Shown here: piece by piece, positions 43,951 to 53,274 of the stretch
How positions within the stretch are numbered: the first letter of the stretch is position 1
Layout: each line of letters starts with the position of its first letter
Source: Thalassobellus citreus
GTDB lineage: Bacteria; Bacteroidota; Bacteroidia; Flavobacteriales; Flavobacteriaceae
DNA length: 64,000 nucleotides
Direction: 5' to 3'
NCBI RefSeq assembly: GCF_044385915.1
Contig: NZ_JBISCC010000120.1
Span: 62,001-126,000 of the forward strand
The notes under the pieces: model-generated
What the model saw: only the letters and a program-made list of their open reading frames with translations
Databases searched by the model: none
What the model was told of the DNA's origin: nothing
Program-made: the position numbers and the translations under genes

Positions 43951-46251
43951 ATGGATAATATTTATTTATTAATGCTAATTGCAATTACAGTATTAGCTGT
44001 TGTTGACATTATAGTTGGAGTAAGTAATGATGCGATAAATTTTCTTAACTCAGCAATTGGTTCTAAAGCAATATCTATGCGAACTATAATGATAGTTGCT
44101 AGTTTAGGTATTTTTATTGGAGCTGTTTTTTCAAGTGGTATGATGGAAGTTGCTCGTAAGGGAATCTTCGTTCCTGCAATGTTCAATTTTGAAGAGATTA
44201 TGTATATATTCATGGCTGTTATGATTACAGACATTTTATTACTAGACTTCTTTAATACACTAGGTTTACCAACATCTACAACTGTTTCTATTGTATTTAA
44301 TTTATTAGGCGCAGCTGTTGTTATGTCATTAATAAAAATTAGTGCTTCTGATACACAAACATTTGCAGATTTAGGCAACTATATTAACACAGAAAAAGCA
44401 ATTACTATAATAAGTGGTATTGTAATGTCTGTATTTATAGCCTTTTCTGTTGGTGCATTAGTTCAATGGGTTTCCCGTTTAGTATTTACATTTCAATATG
44501 AAAAAAAGATTAAAAACTTTGGTGCTGTATTTGGAGCTATTTGTTTAACTGCAATCACATATTTTATCTTCTTAAAAGGATTAAAAGGTACGCCATATTA
44601 CAAAGATCTTAAAGGCCTTGTTCAAGGCAACGAAATCTTAATCATTTTAGCAAGTTCTGTTTTATGGTTAGGAGTTTCTTTTGCGTTTCAAGCCATCACA
44701 AAAAAATCTATATTATTAGTAGTTATAGCTGTAGGAACTTTTGGTTTAGCATTAGCATTCTCTGGGAACGACCTAGTAAACTTTATTGGTGTACCAATGG
44801 CAGCATACCATTCTTATGATGCATGGGCTGCTTCAGGAATAGATCCAACAATGTTTTCTATGGAGGTTTTAGATAAAAAAGTACCCGCAGAACCTTTACT
44901 TTTATTTATAGCTGGAGGTGTTATGGTATTAACCTTATGGTTTTCTAAGAAAGCAAAAACAGTTGCAGAAACAGAATTAAGCTTATCTCGTCAAGGAGAT
45001 ACTCATGAAAAATTTGAACCAAATATGCTATCACGTGGAATTGTAAAAAGTTCTTCTTGGTTATCTGATGCTTTAAGTGCTATGGTTCCAAAATCTACTC
45101 AAGAAAAAATAGGAAAAAGTTTTGAAAAACCAGCTACTCTAGCTTTAACAAAAGACCAAAGTATTAACGCTCCTGCTTTTGATATGATTAGAGCCTCTGT
45201 TAACCTAATGGTTGCTGGTGTATTAATTGCAATAGCAACTTCAATGAAACTACCTTTATCTACAACTTACGTAACTTTTATGGTTGCTATGGGATCTTCA
45301 TTTGCAGATCGTGCTTGGGGAAGAGAAAGTGCTGTTTACAGAGTTGCTGGTGTACTAAATGTTATTGGTGGTTGGTTTGGAACCGCATTAGGAGCTTTTA
45401 TTGCTGCTGGTATTGTTGTTTTCTTAATTAAATGGAACCCTCAAGTAATGGCTCCAATTTTACTATTATTAACAGCTATCTTATTAACAAGAAACTACTT
45501 GTTACATAAGAAAAAATCGAATAAAGCGGTTGAAGAAGATAGCTTAACTCAAGCAGAAAGTAGTTCGGTTCAAGGTGTTATTCATGAAAGCGCAAATAAT
45601 ATTGCTAATGTTGTAAAACGTGGTAATAAAATTTATTCTAGCGCAATAGATGGCTTAGCAAAACAAGATTTAGTTTTATTAAAAAAGAATAAGAAAAATA
45701 TTGTAAAACTATCTGAAGAAATTGATAATCTTCGAGACAATATTTTCTACTTTATTAAAAACCTAGATGAATCCAGTGTTGGCGCTAGTAATTTCTATAT
45801 CAACATTTTAGGTTACTTACAAGACATGACACAATCTTTAGAATATATATCTAAAGTAAGTCATAAACACGTAAACAATAACCACAAAAAACTTAAGTTC
45901 AATCAAATTAAAGAACTTAAATTAATAGACGAAACTCTTGAAACATTATTTAATACAACCAAAAATGCCTTTGATTCTCAATCTTTCGAGCAAATTGGTG
46001 ATATTTTAAATAACAAAAAAGAAGTTTTTGACTTAGTAACAGAAAAAATTCAAAGACAAGTTGAACGTACAAGAACTGAAGAATCTAGTCCAAAAAACAC
46101 GACCTTATACTTTAGTCTTCTTTTAGAAACAAAAGATTTGCTTACTGCTACTATGAATCTTTTAGAGGAATATTACAAAGCTCATGATAGTTCAGTAGAA
46201 CCTGCAACAATAGAGCCTGAAACTCTAGTTGCTGATAAGGAAGAAGAATAA
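43951..46251 (+). CDS. PiT-family inorganic phosphate transporter fused to a PhoU-like domain
   Basis: 766 residues from ATG 43951 (MDNIYLLMLIAITVLAVVDI). About ten or more transmembrane helices carry the two PiT repeats: GVSNDAINFLNSAIGSKAIS near the start, and LPTSTTVSIVFNLLGAAVV / SMKLPLSTTYVTFMVAMGSS. After the last helix (~530) a soluble helical domain of ~230 residues (NIANVVKRGNKIYSSAIDGL onward) resembles the DUF47/PhoU family normally encoded separately beside PiT. So it is a fused permease and regulator that imports phosphate. Confidence 0.9.
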   Translation: MDNIYLLMLIAITVLAVVDIIVGVSNDAINFLNSAIGSKAISMRTIMIVASLGIFIGAVFSSGMMEVARKGIFVPAMFNFEEIMYIFMAVMITDILLLDFFNTLGLPTSTTVSIVFNLLGAAVVMSLIKISASDTQTFADLGNYINTEKAITIISGIVMSVFIAFSVGALVQWVSRLVFTFQYEKKIKNFGAVFGAICLTAITYFIFLKGLKGTPYYKDLKGLVQGNEILIILASSVLWLGVSFAFQAITKKSILLVVIAVGTFGLALAFSGNDLVNFIGVPMAAYHSYDAWAASGIDPTMFSMEVLDKKVPAEPLLLFIAGGVMVLTLWFSKKAKTVAETELSLSRQGDTHEKFEPNMLSRGIVKSSSWLSDALSAMVPKSTQEKIGKSFEKPATLALTKDQSINAPAFDMIRASVNLMVAGVLIAIATSMKLPLSTTYVTFMVAMGSSFADRAWGRESAVYRVAGVLNVIGGWFGTALGAFIAAGIVVFLIKWNPQVMAPILLLLTAILLTRNYLLHKKKSNKAVEEDSLTQAESSSVQGVIHESANNIANVVKRGNKIYSSAIDGLAKQDLVLLKKNKKNIVKLSEEIDNLRDNIFYFIKNLDESSVGASNFYINILGYLQDMTQSLEYISKVSHKHVNNNHKKLKFNQIKELKLIDETLETLFNTTKNAFDSQSFEQIGDILNNKKEVFDLVTEKIQRQVERTRTEESSPKNTTLYFSLLLETKDLLTATMNLLEEYYKAHDSSVEPATIEPETLVADKEEE

Positions 46252-46315
46252 ATAGACAATACCCTAATAACTTACAGAGTAATTTATTAGGTACTTCGCA
46301 ACAAATATTACATAG

Positions 46316-46344
46316 CCCATATCAGAAATATTTTTTGATATGGG
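46316..46344. terminator. Hairpin between PiT and the convergent Na/Pi gene
   Basis: CCCATATCA (46316-46324) pairs with TGATATGGG (46336-46344). A second, weaker inverted repeat (CCTAATAA at 46263, TTATTAGG at 46284) precedes it. Confidence 0.6.
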
Positions 46345-46347
46345 TTA

Positions 46348-48117
46348 TTAATTTTTATCAGTATCTTCTAATAATGAATCATTTTTACCATATAATAATT
46401 CGGCAACATCAATTAACTTTTTAATCATATCATTTACATTGGTATAATCATTAAATAATGACGAAGCCATTTCTGCAGTGATTAAATCTTTTCTAATTAA
46501 TCTGTCAATGGATTTATTACTTTGTCTTATATTTTCTTTCGCATTGCTTTTCAACTGTTTTAATTTTGCAGCATATTTTTCTACATTATTTTCTTCCGTT
46601 CTAAACAAATAAATAACTCTTAAAACTTTAGTCAATTTTTTTCTATAACTATCGTATTCGTTTTGTAAATGTTTATTATTCATAGTAAGAACTAAACTTA
46701 TATTTTTGTTTAATTCTCTTGCATCTTTTACAATCTCTACCATTTTTCTATTAGCAATTTTAATATCCATAATAGCTTTATCTTGTCTATTATTTAAATT
46801 TAAAGTGCTTTGAGCAGTAGAACCATACTTTATAATTTCACCATAAATAGTTTTAACCTTTGTGTAATATAAATCTTCGATATCAGTCTTAAAATCTACT
46901 GTCGATTTTTTAATAACTGATTTTAACTTTTCATCAGACTTTATGTCTTCTCTATGAATATTTAAAGCGTGTGAAACTATTTCGAAAACACTGTTTTTGT
47001 ATAAATATTTCGATTCCTTTATTAATGCAGAAATTGCAGACCCAGGAAATTTTAAAGCTGCCGGATTAAGATATTTTGGTTCATCTACATCCTTATTAAC
47101 ATGTTCTTTAAAGAATCTCAATAAAAAGCGTTCTAATCTTTTAATAAAAGGCAACATTAAAAGCACACCTAAAACATTAAATATGGTATGAAACAAAGCC
47201 AGTTTTAAAGTATAATTATTAGAAGCAATGTGTAATATTTCAGATAAGTTATTTACTAATCTTGCCAGCGGAAATATTAAAGCCATGGCCACTAACCCTG
47301 TAATACCATTAAAAATTAAATGTGCGGTTGCCAATCTTCTTCCCGCACTGTTTGAACTAAGCGCTCCTAATACAGCTGTAATAGTAGTACCTATATTAGC
47401 ACCTATAGCCAATGCTAAGGCATTTTCATACTCTATTTGTCCAGCAGCTAAAGCTGTTAAAATTAACGCCAGTGTTGCGCTACTAGATTGTAAAATGGTT
47501 GTAATTATTATGCCAAGACCTGTATAAATTAGTACGCCTAAAAACCCAGAAACGGCATATTCAGATAAGTCTATATATTCTTTAAACACATCAAAGCCTT
47601 CTTTCATGTAATGAATACCAAGAAAGAAAAAGCCTAATCCTGCTAAAACATTTCCAACACCTTTAAGAGCAACTTTTTTTTGAAATGAAAAAATAATTCC
47701 GAAAACAAGCATTGGCATTGCTAATGCCGATATTTTTATTTTAAGTCCGAAACCTGCGACTAACCAAGCAGTAGCTGTTGTGCCTATATTAGCCCCAAAT
47801 ATTAATCCTAAACCTTCAGCTAACGTAATTAATCCTGCGCTTATAAATGATATAGTAATAACAGAAACTAATGAACTAGACTGTATTAATGCAGTTACAA
47901 GTGCCCCTGCCGTAATACTTTTATAAAGTTTATTTGTGGCCTTTTTTAAAATGTTTTGTAATGGTCCTTTTGTAAAAACTTTGAACCCTTCTTCTAACAT
48001 TATCATTCCAAAAAGCAGAATAGCAACACCTGCTGAAATTGTTTTAAAATTTGGATTCAAATAAAGAATAACTCCTAAGGCAATTAAAAGCCCGAAGAAA
48101 AAAGACTTTCTTATCAT
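46348..48117 (-). CDS. Na/Pi cotransporter family protein with PhoU-like C-terminus
   Basis: 589 residues. Two inverted repeats with QSSS motifs (TALIQSSSLVSVITISFISAG, ~75-95, and ILQSSSATLALILTALAAG, ~215-233) are the NptA/SLC34 sodium-phosphate signature, together with GANIGTTATAWL and GANIGTTITAVL. The last ~220 residues are helical and PhoU-like. It probably exports or balances phosphate. It converges on the PiT gene and has no 11-bp repeats upstream, so it may not share the same control. Confidence 0.9.
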   Translation of the reverse strand: MIRKSFFFGLLIALGVILYLNPNFKTISAGVAILLFGMIMLEEGFKVFTKGPLQNILKKATNKLYKSITAGALVTALIQSSSLVSVITISFISAGLITLAEGLGLIFGANIGTTATAWLVAGFGLKIKISALAMPMLVFGIIFSFQKKVALKGVGNVLAGLGFFFLGIHYMKEGFDVFKEYIDLSEYAVSGFLGVLIYTGLGIIITTILQSSSATLALILTALAAGQIEYENALALAIGANIGTTITAVLGALSSNSAGRRLATAHLIFNGITGLVAMALIFPLARLVNNLSEILHIASNNYTLKLALFHTIFNVLGVLLMLPFIKRLERFLLRFFKEHVNKDVDEPKYLNPAALKFPGSAISALIKESKYLYKNSVFEIVSHALNIHREDIKSDEKLKSVIKKSTVDFKTDIEDLYYTKVKTIYGEIIKYGSTAQSTLNLNNRQDKAIMDIKIANRKMVEIVKDARELNKNISLVLTMNNKHLQNEYDSYRKKLTKVLRVIYLFRTEENNVEKYAAKLKQLKSNAKENIRQSNKSIDRLIRKDLITAEMASSLFNDYTNVNDMIKKLIDVAELLYGKNDSLLEDTDKN

Positions 48118-48148
48118 ATGTAAATATTTAATATAAATTTAAATATAG

Positions 48149-48156
48149 TATTTTTG
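48149..48156 (+). promoter_or_regulatory. -7 element upstream of the broken ppnP
   Basis: TATTTTTG is an exact TAnnTTTG match, 18 bp before the ATG at 48174, so the promoter of the interrupted gene still looks intact. Confidence 0.55.
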
Positions 48157-48173
48157 GTACGAAAAAACTATAT

Positions 48174-48455
48174 ATGATTTCAACAAACGAATATTTTGAA
48201 GGAAATGTAAAATCTTTAGGTTAAACATCGGCAACAGGAAAATCTACCATTGGTGTTATGGAAGCAGGCGAATACGAATTTGGCACTTCTACACATGAAA
48301 CAATGATAGTAATAGAAGGTGAAATGACTGTTAAACTTCCAGGAGCTTCAGATTGGGCTACTTATAAAGCTGGGGCATCTTACGAAATTGAAGCCAATGA
48401 AAAATTTCAAGTAAAAGTATCAGAACAAACGGCTTATTTGTGTCAATATAAGTAG
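48174..48455 (+). pseudogene. ppnP: Pyrimidine/purine nucleoside phosphorylase, interrupted by an in-frame TAA
   Basis: From ATG 48174 the frame reads MISTNEYFEGNVKSLG, then TAA (48222-48224), then TSATGKSTIGVMEAGEYEFG through to a stop at 48455. Without the stop it would be 93 residues, the normal PpnP length (DUF1255 cupin). Here the family usually has an aromatic residue, so TAT or TAC to TAA is the likely change. Everything else is conserved, including HETMIVIEGEMTVKLPG. A restart at ATG 48258 would give 65 residues lacking the first strands of the cupin. Recent nonsense mutation, sequencing error or readthrough are all possible. Confidence 0.85.
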
Positions 48456-48530
48456 TTTCAAAAAAATTATATACTTCATAATCTATAATGAGTTTCATTA
48501 CGTAAATGATGTAAACCTAAAGTTATTATT

Positions 48531-49394
48531 ATGAAGAAGATTTCAATTTTACTATTAGCTACAATTTTAACCGTTTCTTGTGTTTCTAAAAAGAAATACC
48601 TAGCCTTACAACAAGAAAATGGAGAGATTAAAAGTGAATTACAAAAAACAAAAGTTGCTAAAGAAGATTTAGAAGCTAAGTTTGATAAAATTCAAGCCAG
48701 AGTTAGTGCTTACAACTCTAAAATAGCAACTCTTAAACAAGAAAATGACACTAAGTTAGATGTTGTTGGTAATGTTGCTGTAATTTCAAATGACACTAAA
48801 ATAAAAATGCGAGAAACGTTAAAAAACGTTGATGCAAACAAATTAAGTCAAGCTAGAACACTTAAAGATTCTATGAATTTAGCTGTTGCTTTCAATCTTG
48901 AAAAAACGATTAACGAAAACAACATGAATGAAGATGAAGATTTTGCTGTGAATATTAATGAAACTGTTGTTATGATTTCTATTGCTGATAACATGTTATT
49001 TAATACTGGTAGCTACAGATTAAGTTCAAAAGCAGATACTGTTTTACAAAAATTAGCTGATGTTATTAACTCTGAACCAAGTTTAGATGTTATGGTTGAA
49101 GGTCACACAGATTCTAGATCAATAAGTACTGCAAACATTGCAGATAACTGGGATTTAAGCGTATTAAGATCTACATCTGTTGTTCGTAAATTACAAGAAA
49201 AATACAATGTAGCTCCTGAAAAATTAATTGCAGCAGGTAGAAGTAGTTACCAACCAATTGCTGCTAATGATTCATCAGAAAACAGATCTAAAAATAGACG
49301 TACAAGAATTATTATACTTCCAAACATTAACAAATTTTTCGCTTTAATGTCTGAAAACAATGAAACTGTTGCAGAAAACAATTTATTAGATTAA
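48531..49394 (+). CDS. OmpA-family lipoprotein
   Basis: 287 residues. Lipobox LTVSC at ~13-17, then a coiled coil (~22-75), then an OmpA peptidoglycan-binding domain (~150-270) with VMVEGHTDSRS, LSVLRSTSVVRKL and SSENRSKNRRTRI. The lipid anchor and the OmpA domain tether the outer membrane to the cell wall. It has no N-terminal barrel, so it resembles Pal-like or coiled-coil OmpA proteins. The tail after the domain (~20 residues) is unusual but unassigned. Confidence 0.88.
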   Translation: MKKISILLLATILTVSCVSKKKYLALQQENGEIKSELQKTKVAKEDLEAKFDKIQARVSAYNSKIATLKQENDTKLDVVGNVAVISNDTKIKMRETLKNVDANKLSQARTLKDSMNLAVAFNLEKTINENNMNEDEDFAVNINETVVMISIADNMLFNTGSYRLSSKADTVLQKLADVINSEPSLDVMVEGHTDSRSISTANIADNWDLSVLRSTSVVRKLQEKYNVAPEKLIAAGRSSYQPIAANDSSENRSKNRRTRIIILPNINKFFALMSENNETVAENNLLD

Positions 49395-49418
49395 AATATA
49401 AATTGAATTTATTGATAT

Positions 49419-49532
49419 AAAAAAGCATCCTAATTGGGATGCTTTTTAGTTTTTATTTACTTGATAACACAAAAAAAGCAACTCTTTCGAGTTGCTTTTT
49501 TAAAAATTTGGGGTTCCCCCTTTCGAGGGAAC
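49419..49532. terminator. Three consecutive hairpins between the OmpA gene and nrdA
   Basis: Hairpin 1: AAAAAAGCATCC (49419-49430) with the arm at 49437-49447. Hairpin 2: 49471-49484 with GAGTTGCTTTTTT at 49489-49501, a strong bidirectional terminator. Hairpin 3: GTTCCC (49513-49518) with GGGAAC (49527-49532), unlike a terminator and resembling the left end of the REP-like element. Confidence 0.75.
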
Positions 49533-49548
49533 AAACCAATTATCTATA

Positions 49549-52032
49549 CTATGACCCACACATTAGGCAATCATCGCCTTCTGCTTCTTTAGCTTGCGCT
49601 ATAAGTGCTTTCATTTCTTCGGCCGTCATAGGTTCTACTTCCGCTTCATTTTGCTTTGCAAATTTAGCAGCATTTTGAGCTGCTAATTTCTTTTTCTTTG
49701 CATCTTCTTGTTGAGTAACAACTTCATTTACTTCTACTACTTCAGCAACAGGCTCTTCTTTTTTAGTTGTATTTAAAGTAAACTTAATAGCATCAACAGC
49801 ACTTTTAGTACGTAAGTAATACATACCTGTTTTTAAGCCGCTTTTCCATGCATAGAAATGCATTGAAGTTAACTTAGCCATAGTTGCTCCTTCTAAAAAT
49901 AAGTTAAGAGATTGTGATTGATCTATAAAGTATCCTCGTTGACGAGACATATCTATAATATCTTTCATACTTAGCTCCCATACTGTTTTATAAAGGTCTT
50001 TTATATCTTGAGGAATGATATCGATTCCTTGTACCGAACCATTAGCTCTCATAATATCTTGCTTTAAAGCTTCATTCCATAAACCTAAGTCTACTAAATC
50101 TTCAAGTAAGTGCTTATTAACTACAATAAACTCTCCTGACAATACACGACGTGTATATATATTAGATGTATATGGTTCAAAACACTCATTATTACCAAGT
50201 ATTTGAGATGTTGATGCTGTTGGCATTGGCGCTACTAATAATGAGTTACGTACACCGTTTTTAAGCACTTGCTTACGTAGTTTTTCCCAATCCCAGTTAC
50301 CACTTAAATCGGCATCATTTAATCCCCAAAGGTTATGTTGAAAATCACCTTTACTTATAGGAGATCCTTCATATGTTTGATAAGGACCATCTACTTTTGC
50401 TTCCTCCATACTTGCTGTTACAGCAGCATAATAAAGTGTTTCAAAAATATCTTGGTTTAATTTTTTAGCCTCATCACTAGTAAAAGGCATACGTAGTTTT
50501 ATAAATGTATCTGCCAATCCTTGAACCCCAAGACCAATTGGTCTATGACGCATATTAGAGTTTTCTGCTTCTATTACTGGGTAGTAATTTCTATCAATAA
50601 CTCTATTTAAATTTTTAGTAACACGTTTTGTAATACGGAACAGTTCTTTATGATCGAACGCACCATTTTTAACAAACATTGGTAACGCTATAGATGCTAA
50701 ATTACATACAGCTACCTCATCTGGCGATGTATACTCTAAAATTTCAGTACATAAATTTGAAGAACGAATGGTTCCTAAATTTTGTTGATTAGATTTACGG
50801 TTAGCCGCATCTTTATACAACATATATGGTGTACCTGTCTCAATTTGAGATTCTAATATTTTCTCCCAAAGTTCGCGTGCTTTAATAGTTTTACGCCCTT
50901 TACCTTCGGCTTCATATTTTAAATATAACGCTTCAAAAGCTTCACTATGCGCTTCATCCATTCCTGGACATTCGTTAGGACACATTAACGTCCAAGGACC
51001 ATCTTCTTCTACACGTTTCATGAATAAATCTGAAATCCACATCGCATAAAATAAATCACGCGCACGCATTTCTTCTTTTCCATGATTTTTCTTTAAATCT
51101 AAGAACTCAAAAATATCGGCATGCCAAGTTTCAATATAAATAGCAAAACTTCCTTTACGTTTTCCGCCTCCTTGATCTACATAACGTGCTGTATCATTAA
51201 ACACTTGTAACATTGGTACAATACCATTACTTGTACCATTAGTACCAGCAATATAACTTCCTGTAGCACGTACATTATGAATAGCTAACCCTATGCCTCC
51301 TGCAGATTGTGAAATTTTTGCCGTTTGTTTTAATGTATCGTAAATACCCTCAATACTATCGTCTTTCATTGTTAAAAGAAAACATGAAGACATTTGTGGT
51401 TTTGGTGTACCTGAATTGAATAATGTTGGTGTAGCGTGTGTAAAGTATTTTTTAGACATAAGTTCGTATGTCTCAATAGCAGCATCTAAATCGTTTAAAT
51501 GAATACCTATTGAAACACGCATAAGCATATGTTGTGGGCGCTCAGCTATTTTTCCGTTTAATTTTAAAAGATATGAACGTTCTAGTGTTTTAAAACCAAA
51601 ATAATCATACCCAAAATCGCGATTGTATATAATAGTAGAATCAAGACGATCTTTATTAGCCATAATAACTTCATAAACATCATCAGCTAAAAGTGGCGCA
51701 TCTTTACCTGTTCTAGGATTTACATATTTATGTAAATCTTCCATAACATCGCTAAATGTTTTCTTTGTGTTTTTGTGTAAGTTTGATACAGAAATACGCG
51801 CCGCTAAACGTGCGTAATCTGGATGTGCAGTAGTCATGGTAGCAGCAATTTCTGCGGCAAGATTATCTAGTTCGCTGGTGGTAACACCATCGTAAAGTCC
51901 TTCTATAACACGCATTGCTACTTTTAACGGATCTACTAATTCGTTTAATCCGTAACATAACTTACGTACTCTTGCTGTAATTTTGTCGAACATGATTTGT
52001 TCTTTTCTGCCATCTCTTTTTACTACATACAT
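49549..52032 (-). CDS. nrdA: Class Ia ribonucleotide reductase large subunit
   Basis: 827 residues. ATP-cone at 1-90 (MYVVKRDGRKEQIMFDKITA). The redox Cys is in PQMSSCFLLTMKD. The active-site NLCTEI (Asn, catalytic Cys, Glu) and its partner Cys in VAVCNLASIALP follow, then PMPTASTSQILGNNE. It ends DDCLMCGS, the shuttle Cys pair. Along its length it resembles the eukaryotic enzyme (RRM1) more than E. coli NrdA, including the CLMCGS tail. It reduces NDPs to dNDPs with NrdB. It lies 261 bp after nrdB with a hairpin-rich spacer rather than a tight operon junction. Confidence 0.96.
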   Translation of the reverse strand: MYVVKRDGRKEQIMFDKITARVRKLCYGLNELVDPLKVAMRVIEGLYDGVTTSELDNLAAEIAATMTTAHPDYARLAARISVSNLHKNTKKTFSDVMEDLHKYVNPRTGKDAPLLADDVYEVIMANKDRLDSTIIYNRDFGYDYFGFKTLERSYLLKLNGKIAERPQHMLMRVSIGIHLNDLDAAIETYELMSKKYFTHATPTLFNSGTPKPQMSSCFLLTMKDDSIEGIYDTLKQTAKISQSAGGIGLAIHNVRATGSYIAGTNGTSNGIVPMLQVFNDTARYVDQGGGKRKGSFAIYIETWHADIFEFLDLKKNHGKEEMRARDLFYAMWISDLFMKRVEEDGPWTLMCPNECPGMDEAHSEAFEALYLKYEAEGKGRKTIKARELWEKILESQIETGTPYMLYKDAANRKSNQQNLGTIRSSNLCTEILEYTSPDEVAVCNLASIALPMFVKNGAFDHKELFRITKRVTKNLNRVIDRNYYPVIEAENSNMRHRPIGLGVQGLADTFIKLRMPFTSDEAKKLNQDIFETLYYAAVTASMEEAKVDGPYQTYEGSPISKGDFQHNLWGLNDADLSGNWDWEKLRKQVLKNGVRNSLLVAPMPTASTSQILGNNECFEPYTSNIYTRRVLSGEFIVVNKHLLEDLVDLGLWNEALKQDIMRANGSVQGIDIIPQDIKDLYKTVWELSMKDIIDMSRQRGYFIDQSQSLNLFLEGATMAKLTSMHFYAWKSGLKTGMYYLRTKSAVDAIKFTLNTTKKEEPVAEVVEVNEVVTQQEDAKKKKLAAQNAAKFAKQNEAEVEPMTAEEMKALIAQAKEAEGDDCLMCGS

Positions 52033-52293
52033 TGTCTACACGGTTTTAGTTTTTTCTGATACACCTTCAGAAAAATGGTTAGTTATTTATTCTACATTTC
52101 AGCTTTTATGGTAATAAGCTAAAATTCAGTTACTTTAGTTAATTTTAATAAAATGGTACTTAGTTTAGTTTTCCTTTACGGAAATATTGTTTTCAATTAA
52201 AGAATTGCTTCCTATTTTAATTAAACCCCATTTTCATGGAAATAACAATTTTAATAGGAACATCAAAGGAAACTTTGATGAGATATTCTTAAA
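52033..52293. other. Structured nrdB-nrdA spacer
   Basis: Several inverted repeats: CATCAAAG GAAA CTTTGATG (52261-52280, 8-bp stem with a GAAA loop) just after nrdB; TTCCTATT and AATAGGAA arms (~52207 to ~52259); TTTCC and GGAAA (~52180); AGCTT and AAGCT (~52105); and TTTTTCTGA with TCAGAAAAA (52051-52059, 52067-52075) just before nrdA. No ORF. This could be attenuation, processing or stabilisation between the two genes. Confidence 0.5.
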
Positions 52294-53274
52294 TTAAAAA
52301 TCGGCGTCAAAACTGAATTTATCCTTATCATCTTCTTTATTAAGGACACCAGCTTTTTGGTAATCTCCAACACGTTTTTCAAAGAAATTTGTTTTTCCTT
52401 GTAATGAAATCATGTCCATAAAGTCGAAAGGATTAGCAGAGTTATAAACTTTCTCGCATCCAAATTCAGTTAGTAATCTATCAGTTACAAACTCTAAATA
52501 TTCTGTCATTAATTTAGCATTCATTCCAATTAAACTCGCTGGAAGCGATTCGGTAATAAATGAACGCTCAATATCTAAGGCGTCTGTTAATATTTGTGTA
52601 ATTCTATCTTTTGGTACTTTATTTACAATGTGGTTTTCATGTAAATGCACAGCAAAGTCGCAATGCAAGCCTTCATCTCTAGAAATAAGCTCATTAGAAA
52701 AGGTTAAACCAGGTAATAAACCACGTTTTTTAAGCCAAAATATTGAACAGAAACTTCCTGAAAAGAAAATACCTTCTACAGCAGCAAAAGCAATTAAACG
52801 CTCAGCGAAACTTGGAGAATCTATCCATTTAAGTGCCCATTCTGCTTTTTCTTTAATAGCAGGAAACACTTCAATTGCATTAAATAAAGCATCTTTTTCT
52901 TTATCGTCTTTCACATAAGTATCAATTAATAATGAATACACTTCAGAATGAATGTTTTCCATCATAATTTGAAACCCATAAAAGAATTTAGCCTCTGAAT
53001 ACTGTACTTCAGACACAAAATTTTCAGCTAAATTTTCGTTTACAATACCATCACTGGCTGCAAAAAATGCTAAAACGTGTTTAATAAAATAACGTTCATC
53101 GTCATTTAATTTATTGTTCCAGTCATTAAGATCTTGATGTAAATCAATTTCTTCAGCAGTCCAAATACTAGCCTCTTGTTTTTTATACCATTCCCAAATA
53201 TCATGATGTTGAATTGGAAAAATAACAAAACGATCTTTGTTTTCTTGAAGAATGGGTTCTATAGCCTGAGACAT
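52294..53274 (-). CDS. nrdB: Class Ia ribonucleotide reductase small subunit
   Basis: 326 residues. The stretch FIKHVLAFFAASDGIVNENL and FYGFQIMMENIHSEVYSLL are the eukaryotic-type R2 motifs, with the radical Tyr at about residue 99 (FFYGF) and an iron His at 109. The later EGLHCDFAVHLH supplies more iron ligands. It makes the tyrosyl radical for NrdA. It is upstream of nrdA on the same strand. The 5-prime gap to 53566 is non-coding. Confidence 0.95.
   Translation of the reverse strand: MSQAIEPILQENKDRFVIFPIQHHDIWEWYKKQEASIWTAEEIDLHQDLNDWNNKLNDDERYFIKHVLAFFAASDGIVNENLAENFVSEVQYSEAKFFYGFQIMMENIHSEVYSLLIDTYVKDDKEKDALFNAIEVFPAIKEKAEWALKWIDSPSFAERLIAFAAVEGIFFSGSFCSIFWLKKRGLLPGLTFSNELISRDEGLHCDFAVHLHENHIVNKVPKDRITQILTDALDIERSFITESLPASLIGMNAKLMTEYLEFVTDRLLTEFGCEKVYNSANPFDFMDMISLQGKTNFFEKRVGDYQKAGVLNKEDDKDKFSFDADF

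Noticed and set aside
43962..44378. Reverse frame inside the PiT gene
   Set aside because: Shadow of membrane helices on the other strand; no start context or homology pattern.
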